In this document: positions 8,409 to 15,468 of the stretch, one piece after another
Numbering within the stretch: position 1 is the first letter of the stretch
Layout: each line of letters starts with the position of its first letter
Assembly: GCF_001766835.1 (NCBI RefSeq)
Contig: NZ_LKEU01000030.1
Coordinates: 62,001-126,000, forward strand
Reading direction: 5' to 3'
Source: Acetobacterium wieringae
GTDB taxonomy: Bacteria > Bacillota > Clostridia > Eubacteriales > Eubacteriaceae
DNA: 64,000 bases
Position numbers and translations under genes: made by a program
Notes under the pieces: generated by a model
Seen by the model: only the letters and a program-made list of their open reading frames with translations
Told to the model about the DNA's origin: nothing
The model's database searches: none

Positions 8409-9476
8409 ATGCATAATTTTGTAATTTTAACCATCAATCCGGGCTCAACCTCCACTAAAATCGCAGTTTTTGAAAATGAAACCGAGCTGTTTAGCCAATC
8501 GGTTGAACATACCAGTGCCGATCTGGAATCCTTTTTAACTGTAAATGAGCAGTTTGAATTCAGAAAAAAGACCGTTCAAAAAATTTTAAGTGCACACCGC
8601 TTTGATCTCAATCGATTGACGGCAGTGGTTGGCCGGGGTGGTTTGTTACCACCAATAGATGCTGGCGGTTACCGGATCAATCAGGCCATGAAAGAGTTGA
8701 TTCTGAGTGGGCAGCTTTCGCCTCATGCCGCCAATCTTGGGGCCCTGCTGGCGGCGGCTATTGCCGAGCCGTTGGGGATTCCTGCTTTTATCTATGATGC
8801 AGTGTCGTCGGATGAAATGGCAGATGTCGCCCGGCTCACCGGGTTTCCGGAGATTCACAGAAAAAGTCTCTGCCATGTTTTAAACAGCAAAGCAATGGGC
8901 CGGAAATATGCCAGCGAAATGGGAACAAGCTATGAAAAGTTAAATCTGATCATCGCCCATTTGGGCGGGGGTATTTCGATCAGCGCACACAAACAGGGAC
9001 GGATCATCGATGTGATTGCCGATGATAGCGGCCCTTTTTCGCCGGAACGGTCGGGTGGCGTTCCCTTATTGGCCTTGGTGGAGCTGATTTATGAGAAAAA
9101 CTATCAAAAAGCTGAGCTGTTAAAAAAAATCCGCGGGCTGGGGGGCTTGAAAGCCCATCTGGGGACTGGGGACATCCGGGTCATTGAAAAACGGATTTTG
9201 TCCGGCGATCGGCGGGCAAAGCAGGTTTATGAAGCCCAGGCCTATCAGATTGCCAAAGGCATTGGCGAGATGGCTGCTGTGTTAAAAGGCGACATCAATG
9301 GGATTATCCTCACCGGCGGGATGGCCTATTCGGAGAAACTCACCACGATGATCAAGGCATACATTGCCTTTCTGGCTCCGGTTAAATGTCTGCCGGGAGA
9401 AAACGAAATGGAAGCCCTGGCTCTGGGTGGACTGCGGCTGTTAAGAGGAGAAGAAGAACCCCGGATATATCGTTGA
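8409..9476 (+). CDS. buk: Butyrate kinase family acyl kinase
   Basis: A 355-residue acetokinase-family enzyme, the usual length for butyrate kinase. Landmarks are the N-terminal phosphate motif INPGSTSTK (about 8-16), HLGGGISI (about 184) and ILTGGMAYS (about 300). It interconverts an acyl phosphate (butyryl or branched-chain) and the free acid with ADP/ATP. No phosphotransbutyrylase gene is adjacent. It lies 60 nt after the second ATPase without a terminator, so it probably belongs to the same transcript. The start has ACAGGAGAACGG upstream. Confidence 0.9.
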   Translation: MHNFVILTINPGSTSTKIAVFENETELFSQSVEHTSADLESFLTVNEQFEFRKKTVQKILSAHRFDLNRLTAVVGRGGLLPPIDAGGYRINQAMKELILSGQLSPHAANLGALLAAAIAEPLGIPAFIYDAVSSDEMADVARLTGFPEIHRKSLCHVLNSKAMGRKYASEMGTSYEKLNLIIAHLGGGISISAHKQGRIIDVIADDSGPFSPERSGGVPLLALVELIYEKNYQKAELLKKIRGLGGLKAHLGTGDIRVIEKRILSGDRRAKQVYEAQAYQIAKGIGEMAAVLKGDINGIILTGGMAYSEKLTTMIKAYIAFLAPVKCLPGENEMEALALGGLRLLRGEEEPRIYR

Positions 9477-9548
9477 CAAATTGTTCCCAGTGGAAGCTTG
9501 GTTTAACTGCTTTTCACAAATTTTTCTTGTTTCTTTCTCTGATGAACG

Positions 9549-9665
9549 TGATATAATTTTTACAGTTGTGCAAATACGGTAAAATGAGAATTTTACAAAA
9601 AAGCAGCTGGTTTTTGCAGTGACCCGAAGCTGTCAAAACCGGCTTGGATTTTTTTGTCGGGTCGC
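9549..9665 (+). promoter_or_regulatory. Extended -10 promoter and long inverted repeat before the aminopeptidase
   Basis: TGATATAAT (9549-9557) is a consensus extended -10; the -35 is weak. Downstream, GTGACCCGA (9619-9627) pairs with TCGGGTCGC (9657-9665) around a 29-nt loop that holds a smaller AAGC/GCTT stem. The structure would form in the mRNA leader 31 nt before the start. No known riboswitch class matches. Confidence 0.45.
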
Positions 9666-9696
9666 TCATAACGATATTTAAAAAGGGGGAGATCAA

Positions 9697-10926
9697 ATGG
9701 ACCATATGGAAAAACTGAGGGAATATGCCCGCCTGATTGTCCGCACCGGCGCAAACGTGCAGCCGGATCAGTTAGCGGTGATCAATTGTTCGGTTGAGAA
9801 TTATGAATTTGGCCGAATGATTGTAGCAGAGGCCTATAAAGCTGGAGCCAGAGATGTAATCGTCTTCTGGAATGATGTCAAAACCAGCCGCCTGCGCTAT
9901 GATCATGTCAGTCTGGAGGTATTGGGTAATATCCCTAACTGGTTGGCCGAATCCCGGAATTATTATGCCGACCAGAAAGCTGCGGTCATTTCTATTGTTG
10001 GTCATGATCCCGAAGCCTACAAAGGGGTGGCCAGCGAAAAACTGCAAACCAGCAGCAAGGCCTCGGCCAAGGCCTTCGAACCCTATTATAAAAAAATGAT
10101 GAACAGTGAATTTCAGTGGTGTGTGGCGGCGGTTCCCGAAGCGAAATGGGCCAAAAAAGTTTTTCCGGAACTTTATGAACAGGAAGCCATCGTAAAACTT
10201 TGGGATGCCATCTTTGAGGCGGTACGGATCGGTTCAGGTGATGCCGTTACAGCCTGGCATGACCATAAGGTGATGCTGGCTGAAAAATGCAAAATCCTCA
10301 ACGCAGCCCATTTTGATGCCCTGCGTTATAAAAATAGTCTCGGAACAGATTTTACCGTCGGTCTTCACAAAGATCACATCTGGGAAGGTGGCGGTGAGTT
10401 TACCCCGGATCAGGTTTATTTTTTTGCCAATATGCCGACCGAAGAGATTTTTACCGCCCCGGACTGTTATCGGGCAGAAGGCACGCTGGTTTCCTCGCTA
10501 CCGCTTTCTTATCAGGGAAACCTGATCGAAAATTTCAGCCTGACCTTTCACGAGGGTCAGGTGATCGACTATCAGGCCGCCAAAGGGGCGGAATATCTCA
10601 AGATTCTGATTGAAACCGATGCGGGCGCCCGGCGCCTGGGTGAAGTCGCCCTGGTTCCCTACGATTCACCGATTTCTAATACCGGAATTCTTTTTTATGA
10701 TACCCTTTTTGATGAAAATGCCGCCTGTCATTTTGCCCTGGGAGAATGCTACCCCACCAATATCCGGGATGGCGGAAAGATGACCAAAGATGAGCTGTTG
10801 GCATCCGGTGGCAACCAGTCCGATACCCATGTGGATTTTATGATTGGTACCAAGGATTTAGAGATAACTGGAATTACCAGCGATGGTCAGGAAATTGCGC
10901 TATTCAAAAACGGTAACTGGGCCTGA
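9697..10926 (+). CDS. M29 family aminopeptidase
   Basis: A 409-residue protein of the thermophilic aminopeptidase (AmpS/PepS, M29) family and full length for it. The C-terminal catalytic half shows the family metal-ligand segments: AEGTLVSSLPL (about 264), HFALGECYPTNI (about 346) and DTHVDFMIG (about 377). The two-metal enzyme removes N-terminal residues from peptides in the cytoplasm. The start follows AAAAGGGGGAGATC. A chemoreceptor gene follows after 33 nt with no terminator. Confidence 0.9.
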   Translation: MDHMEKLREYARLIVRTGANVQPDQLAVINCSVENYEFGRMIVAEAYKAGARDVIVFWNDVKTSRLRYDHVSLEVLGNIPNWLAESRNYYADQKAAVISIVGHDPEAYKGVASEKLQTSSKASAKAFEPYYKKMMNSEFQWCVAAVPEAKWAKKVFPELYEQEAIVKLWDAIFEAVRIGSGDAVTAWHDHKVMLAEKCKILNAAHFDALRYKNSLGTDFTVGLHKDHIWEGGGEFTPDQVYFFANMPTEEIFTAPDCYRAEGTLVSSLPLSYQGNLIENFSLTFHEGQVIDYQAAKGAEYLKILIETDAGARRLGEVALVPYDSPISNTGILFYDTLFDENAACHFALGECYPTNIRDGGKMTKDELLASGGNQSDTHVDFMIGTKDLEITGITSDGQEIALFKNGNWA

Positions 10927-10959
10927 AGCGTCATAAGAATTTAAGAACGGAGATAGATC

Positions 10960-12858
10960 ATGGATGAGATAGAAAAAAATACAAATTTGGCAGATATTCA
11001 CCAGGAGGTTAAAACGATTACTCAAACCTCGGAAGAACTGAAAAGTAACATCAGGAGCCTGGAAGAAAGTTCACTGCTTTCAGTCGAAATATTAAATGAA
11101 AACAAGGCCACGATGAACAACATTTTAGAGCTGCTTAACACTATCGCAGAAAAAGACAAAACCATGGAAGACGAGGAAAAGGAAAATGTCAACAGCGAGC
11201 TTTTTTCGCTGTTGGAAACCATGGACTTTGATATCAAAAAACTGAGCTGGTTTTCCGAAGAGAATGTCAAGGTCTTTAATACCATTGTCGATCAGGCCCA
11301 TGAAATTGCCAAACTCAGCGAAGAAAATGCGGCCAGCACCTATGAAATCAATGCTGAAATCAATCATTTTACCCAGGTATCCAGTAAGCTTCAGGGAAAT
11401 ATTGTCAGAATTGAAGAAAACTCCAGCCAGTCCGTTGCGATGCTAAGCGAAAACAGAGCCACTATCAGCAGCATTTCCGACCTGCTGCTGGATTTGATTG
11501 AGGGGGTTAATCAGGCTTCAGGAATTAATGATGAATTGGACGGTTCGTCTAAACAGATCAGCAAGTTTGTCGATTATATCAAGGATATTTCCCGTCAGAC
11601 CAATCTGCTGGCGCTGAATGCCAGCATTGAAGCGGCTCGGGCCGGAGCCGCTGGCAAAGGCTTTTCGGTGGTGGCAGAAGAAATCAAACGACTGTCAGAC
11701 AGTACGGCGACCTTTGCCACCGAAATCGAACAGATTGTGAATCAGGTGATTGTTGAAGTGGATCGCTCCAATGCCGCCATTGAACGCTGCACTACCCGCA
11801 CCAAAGATATTGAAGGAGCAGCCCAGAAATCCGGGGATGTCATCGAAGATATTCAGAAAGTCCTGATTGAGTTGAATCAATCGATGAATGAAATCAAAGA
11901 TATTTCAAGCGTTCAGGTGAATACCTCCCATGGTATCCAGTCATCGGTTGCCAAGGTGTCGGATGCGGTGGACACCACCCACCGGGTGACCACCAATACA
12001 ATCAGCACCATTGTGACCCAGAAGTCAAAAAATATTGAATTGCTGAATTACTGCACCAAGCTTTCAGAAATGGCCAGCAGCGTCCAGAAACTGACGGCAA
12101 AGAATAAAAATAAAGATGAAATTATCTTTGGGGTCAATCCCTTTACCTCGCCGGAAAACATCAAAACAATGTACGTGCCGATCTTAAATGCGGTATTTAA
12201 AAAGATTGGCTATAAGGTGCGCACGATGATTGTGAAGGATTATGATGCCCTCAGTGAAGGCATGAAAGAAGGCATCATCGACGTGGCCTGGTTCTCGCCC
12301 TTTGCTTATGTCACCGCTCATGAAAAAGTTAGCATTGAACCATTGGTATCGCCAAAAGTTCATGGTAAAGTATCATACAATGGCTACATTATCACCCGTA
12401 AAGACAGCGGTATTGGCAGCTTAAGTGGCTTGAGAGGTCGTAGTTTTGCCTACGTCGATGAAGTCAGTGCGTCGGGATACCTCTATGCTCAGCATAGCAT
12501 GAAGTCAGAAGGGTTGAATCCCAAGACTCTTTTTTCCAGAACGGCTTATCTGGGCAGTCATGACAGTGTCATTAAAGCGGTACTGTCTCGGGAATACGAT
12601 GCCGGGGCCACCTATAACGAGGCTATGGAAGAGGCAGAAAAAAGCGGGATTAATCTCGACGAATTCCGGATTATTGCCAAAACTCCGGATATTCCCAAGG
12701 ATGCCATTGCTGCAAACCCCAAATTACCAATAGAATTTACTGATCGTTTACGACAGGCTTTTGTGGACTATGTCAAGGCACCCAATATCAAATCCCCCGT
12801 TGAAGGCTTTGTTGAAAGTGATGACGCCAAATACGATGTAATCCGGGAAGTAATGTAG
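10960..12858 (+). CDS. Soluble chemoreceptor fused to a PhnD-like ligand-binding domain
   Basis: The 632-residue protein has no signal peptide or membrane segment. The first 380 residues are coiled coil and contain the methyl-accepting hairpin tip (about 213-247: [32 protein letters not shown]). The C-terminal part (about 388-632) is a PhnD/SsuA-type phosphonate-binding fold (IIFGVNPF..., [13 protein letters not shown]..., [11 protein letters not shown]). PhnD domains are normally secreted; here one is attached to the cytoplasmic end of a chemoreceptor, so it should bind an intracellular ligand and signal to CheA/CheW. Confidence 0.88.
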   Translation: MDEIEKNTNLADIHQEVKTITQTSEELKSNIRSLEESSLLSVEILNENKATMNNILELLNTIAEKDKTMEDEEKENVNSELFSLLETMDFDIKKLSWFSEENVKVFNTIVDQAHEIAKLSEENAASTYEINAEINHFTQVSSKLQGNIVRIEENSSQSVAMLSENRATISSISDLLLDLIEGVNQASGINDELDGSSKQISKFVDYIKDISRQTNLLALNASIEAARAGAAGKGFSVVAEEIKRLSDSTATFATEIEQIVNQVIVEVDRSNAAIERCTTRTKDIEGAAQKSGDVIEDIQKVLIELNQSMNEIKDISSVQVNTSHGIQSSVAKVSDAVDTTHRVTTNTISTIVTQKSKNIELLNYCTKLSEMASSVQKLTAKNKNKDEIIFGVNPFTSPENIKTMYVPILNAVFKKIGYKVRTMIVKDYDALSEGMKEGIIDVAWFSPFAYVTAHEKVSIEPLVSPKVHGKVSYNGYIITRKDSGIGSLSGLRGRSFAYVDEVSASGYLYAQHSMKSEGLNPKTLFSRTAYLGSHDSVIKAVLSREYDAGATYNEAMEEAEKSGINLDEFRIIAKTPDIPKDAIAANPKLPIEFTDRLRQAFVDYVKAPNIKSPVEGFVESDDAKYDVIREVM

Positions 12859-12964
12859 TCTGTTAAAAAAAGGGATTATGGGGTATAACTTCCAAGAATA
12901 GAATAATGGGAGGTTGATCATGATCATATTGATTAGTAAAACAGTGGTTCTGAATCATGAAAAG

Positions 12965-12998
12965 ATAACTGCCGAAAAACCTGGCGGTTATTTTTTTA
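12965..12998 (+). terminator. Intrinsic terminator after the PhnD-chemoreceptor gene
   Basis: ATAACTGCC (12965-12973) pairs with GGCGGTTAT (12983-12991), followed by a run of T. Confidence 0.85.
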
Positions 12999-13063
12999 AA
13001 CAGAGCGGGTAAAATTATTTAAAACAGTGTCAAAATGACAAAAACCGACTGCAGGAGGAGAGA

Positions 13064-13282
13064 ATGGAGAAAGTAACGGATATTAGAAACAAATATGCCC
13101 AGGAAATCACAGAGATTCTTTTTTTATTAAAGGAAGTGGGAAGCGGACGAATCTATGGCTTCCCCGGCAACTGTACTCCGGGAGATGACGAATTAAAGAC
13201 CAACGTCGATACCCTCACTGAAAAATTCAATGATTTGCTTGATAAGATTGAGTATGGAAAGGATTTCGGAACGGGGGAGTAA
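13064..13282 (+). CDS. Small hypothetical protein (72 aa)
   Basis: A short acidic protein starting MEKVTDIRNKYAQEITEILF, with a helical N-terminus, a central GSGRIYGFPGNCTPGDD loop holding its single Cys, and a second helix. The ribosome site GCAGGAGGAGAGA makes it very likely real. It ends 38 nt before the protease start and may be co-transcribed with it. No family was recognised. Confidence 0.65.
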   Translation: MEKVTDIRNKYAQEITEILFLLKEVGSGRIYGFPGNCTPGDDELKTNVDTLTEKFNDLLDKIEYGKDFGTGE

Positions 13283-13320
13283 ACGGATTTAGATCCGACT
13301 AAATGAGGAGCGAAGCGAAG

Positions 13321-15222
13321 ATGAAAAATAATCTCAAAAAATTACTGTCATTACTGCTGACCAGCTTAATGCTGACGGTTTTGATCCCGGGTAGCGCCTG
13401 GGCAGAAGAAGAAATTACCGAGCCGGGTATGGCCTCACTAAATCCGGCTTTTGTTCAATACCTGGAGGATGTTAACGCGGGAACCCTTAACACATCAACC
13501 AGTGATGGGCATGGTCGGGGTTATATCCCACCACCACTAAAACGTTATGAAGAGCCAATTGATACAGCGATCACCTCTGCCCAAGCCCTGCCAGCCGCCT
13601 TTGACCTTCGGGACACAGGCCGGATTACGGCGGTTCGCAGTCAGGGCGATTATGGCAGTTGCTGGGCTTTTGCCAGCCTGGCTTCGCTGGAATCCTATTT
13701 AAAAAAAGATACAACGGTTGATTTTTCTGAAAATAATCTGATGTGGAACAGCGGCTTTGACGGAAGCCCGGATGATGGGGGGAATTATTCCATGGCCACC
13801 GCCTATCTGGCCCGCTGGAGTGGCCCGGTGAGTGAAAGCAGTGACCCCTACGATACCCCGAAAAAAACCGGATTATCTCCGGTTTATCATGTTCAGGAAG
13901 TGAAATCGATTCCCGAACTGCCATCGGCGATCAAGCAGGCACTGATGGATGGCGGGGTGCTTTATACTTCGATGTATTCAGTACCTCTGGATGGAGAAGA
14001 GTATTACAACCCGGACACCTTTGCCTTTTATTACGATGGTACGGAAGAACCTGATCACGATGTGGCGATTGTTGGTTGGGATGACAATTACAGCCGGGAT
14101 AATTTCAGTAAAAAACCGGAAGCTGATGGGGCCTGGATTATCCGTAACAGCTGGGGCGCGGATTGGGGAGATGGCGGTTATTTCTATATGTCCTATTATG
14201 ATACCTATGCTGGCAGCAATGTGACCGCTTTTCATAATGCCGAAGCGACCAATAATTATAGCGCTATTTATCAGTATGATCCACTGGGTAACATCTCAGC
14301 CATGGGTTACACGGACGGAGACAACACTGCCTGGGGTGCCAATATCTTTACGGCAACAGCCAGCGACAATCTGATGGCTGTGAGTACCTATGCCTTAACC
14401 CCCGGAACGTCAGCTGAGATCAAGGTTTATACGGATGTGAATGATGGCAAGCCAAACAGTGGTACCTTACGAACCACGCAGACGGAAACCTTTGCCCGGG
14501 GCGGTTATTATACAATTGATCTGGACAATCCGGTGGGATTGGTCGCTGGACAAAAGTTTGCGGTGGTAGTTAAATACCGGACCCCGGGAACGAACGATTC
14601 AGTACCGGTAGAAAGCCGATTTGAAAACTACAGCAGCGCTGTGACGGCCAACCCCGGAGAAAGCTTTACCAGTAATACCGGAACTGGCGGTTGGTATGAT
14701 ACGTCTAAAAAAAGCCTCAGTAATGTGTGTATCAAAGCCTTTACGCAAAGCCGGGATACCTTTGCAAATTGTCTTTATCGCACCCATGTGCAAGATCAGG
14801 GATGGCAGAACTGGCAGAGCAATGGTGGAGTCAGCGGTACCTCAGGAGAATCCTTGCGATTGGAAGGTATTGAAATAAAAATGGACACCAGGGGCTATGA
14901 TCTGGGGATTGAATACGCTACCCACGTCCAGAATCAGGGCTGGCAGGAGCTAAAAAGCAATGGCGTCATGAGTGGTACCGAAGGTCAGTCGCTGCGGCTG
15001 GAAGCCATTAAGATTCAGTTAACCGGGGCTGATGCGACGCAGTTTGACGTCTATTACCGGGTTCATGCCCAGAATGTCGGTTGGATGGATTGGGCAAGTA
15101 ATGGTGGGGAAGCTGGCACGGCGGGCTTTGGTTACCGGTTGGAAGCCATTGAAATTCAGGTGCTGCCAAAGGGGTCACCGGCACCGGGATTGACTGGTCA
15201 ACCCTTTCTTGAAAATAAGTAA
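13321..15222 (+). CDS. Secreted papain-like (C1) cysteine protease with three ChW repeats
   Basis: A 633-residue exported protein. I chose the ATG at 13321 because it gives a clean signal peptide (MKNNLKKLLSLLLTSLML..., cleavage after SAWA) with AGGAG upstream; an in-frame ATG at 13303 has no ribosome site. The C1 domain shows the catalytic Cys114 (QGDYGSCWAF), His246 (DHDVAIVGWD) and Asn276 (RNSWGADWGDGGYF). A beta-rich lectin-like region follows (about 300-480). Three ChW repeats come last (about 487-625), each with a GW...W..NG...GT core, a module found in clostridial surface and secreted proteins. Likely extracellular protein degradation. Confidence 0.9.
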   Translation: MKNNLKKLLSLLLTSLMLTVLIPGSAWAEEEITEPGMASLNPAFVQYLEDVNAGTLNTSTSDGHGRGYIPPPLKRYEEPIDTAITSAQALPAAFDLRDTGRITAVRSQGDYGSCWAFASLASLESYLKKDTTVDFSENNLMWNSGFDGSPDDGGNYSMATAYLARWSGPVSESSDPYDTPKKTGLSPVYHVQEVKSIPELPSAIKQALMDGGVLYTSMYSVPLDGEEYYNPDTFAFYYDGTEEPDHDVAIVGWDDNYSRDNFSKKPEADGAWIIRNSWGADWGDGGYFYMSYYDTYAGSNVTAFHNAEATNNYSAIYQYDPLGNISAMGYTDGDNTAWGANIFTATASDNLMAVSTYALTPGTSAEIKVYTDVNDGKPNSGTLRTTQTETFARGGYYTIDLDNPVGLVAGQKFAVVVKYRTPGTNDSVPVESRFENYSSAVTANPGESFTSNTGTGGWYDTSKKSLSNVCIKAFTQSRDTFANCLYRTHVQDQGWQNWQSNGGVSGTSGESLRLEGIEIKMDTRGYDLGIEYATHVQNQGWQELKSNGVMSGTEGQSLRLEAIKIQLTGADATQFDVYYRVHAQNVGWMDWASNGGEAGTAGFGYRLEAIEIQVLPKGSPAPGLTGQPFLENK

Positions 15223-15232
15223 CAAAAAAAAT

Positions 15233-15274
15233 CCGGAGTATTATCTTGACAAAGATAATACTCCGGGGTAAAAT
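15233..15274 (+). promoter_or_regulatory. Promoter of the riboswitch-ATPase unit, embedded in a 15-bp inverted repeat
   Basis: TTGACA (15246-15251), a 17-nt spacer and TAAAAT (15269-15274) form a strong promoter. The -35 lies at the centre of a perfect 15-bp palindrome, CCGGAGTATTATCTT / AAGATAATACTCCGG (15233-15247 and 15252-15266). As RNA from the protease gene this would be a hairpin, though without a plus-strand T-run. As DNA it could be an operator covering the promoter. Confidence 0.7.
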
Positions 15275-15280
15275 AAAACA

Positions 15281-15372
15281 GTTATGAGGGAGTAATTTGC
15301 GCAATTTGCGTGATAAGTCAACATGCATGGTAGTAATACCTGGCTTATCTTAATGAGTGAGACTCATGTACA
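15281..15372 (+). ncRNA. yybP-ykoY (manganese) riboswitch candidate
   Basis: The predicted transcript starts near 15281. P1 pairs ATGAG (15284-15288) with CTCAT (15363-15367). On the 5' side P1 is followed by GGGAGTA and on the 3' side preceded by GTGAGA, as in yybP-ykoY RNAs. P2 is the small CGCA/TGCG hairpin (15300-15311). P3 pairs GATAAG (15312-15317) with CTTATC (15344-15349), with GTCAACATGC and CCTGGC on its inner side. A GGTA-GTAA-TACC hairpin (15329-15340) caps it. These RNAs bind Mn2+ and usually switch on exporters, including P-type ATPases, which fits the gene downstream. The assignment was made by eye. Confidence 0.7.
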
Positions 15373-15399
15373 GTTTTTCTGTACTTGGGTTTATTTTTT

Positions 15400-15427
15400 C
15401 CAGGTGCAGAGGCATCTGGTTTTTTTA
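15400..15427 (+). terminator. Regulatory terminator of the riboswitch
   Basis: CCAGGTGC (15400-15407), loop AGAG and GCATCTGG (15412-15419) are followed by eight T. It lies between the aptamer and the ATPase start, together with an upstream GTACAG/CTGTAC hairpin, so it can act as the expression platform of a transcriptional switch. Confidence 0.85.
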
Positions 15428-15468
15428 TTTTTTGTATAACCAGGTGTAGATTTTTGAAGGAGGTTTGA

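Noticed and set aside
12919..13011. Short frame (30 codons) with a GGGAGG ribosome-like site
   Set aside because: It runs straight through the terminator hairpin at 12965-12991 and encodes no recognisable pattern.
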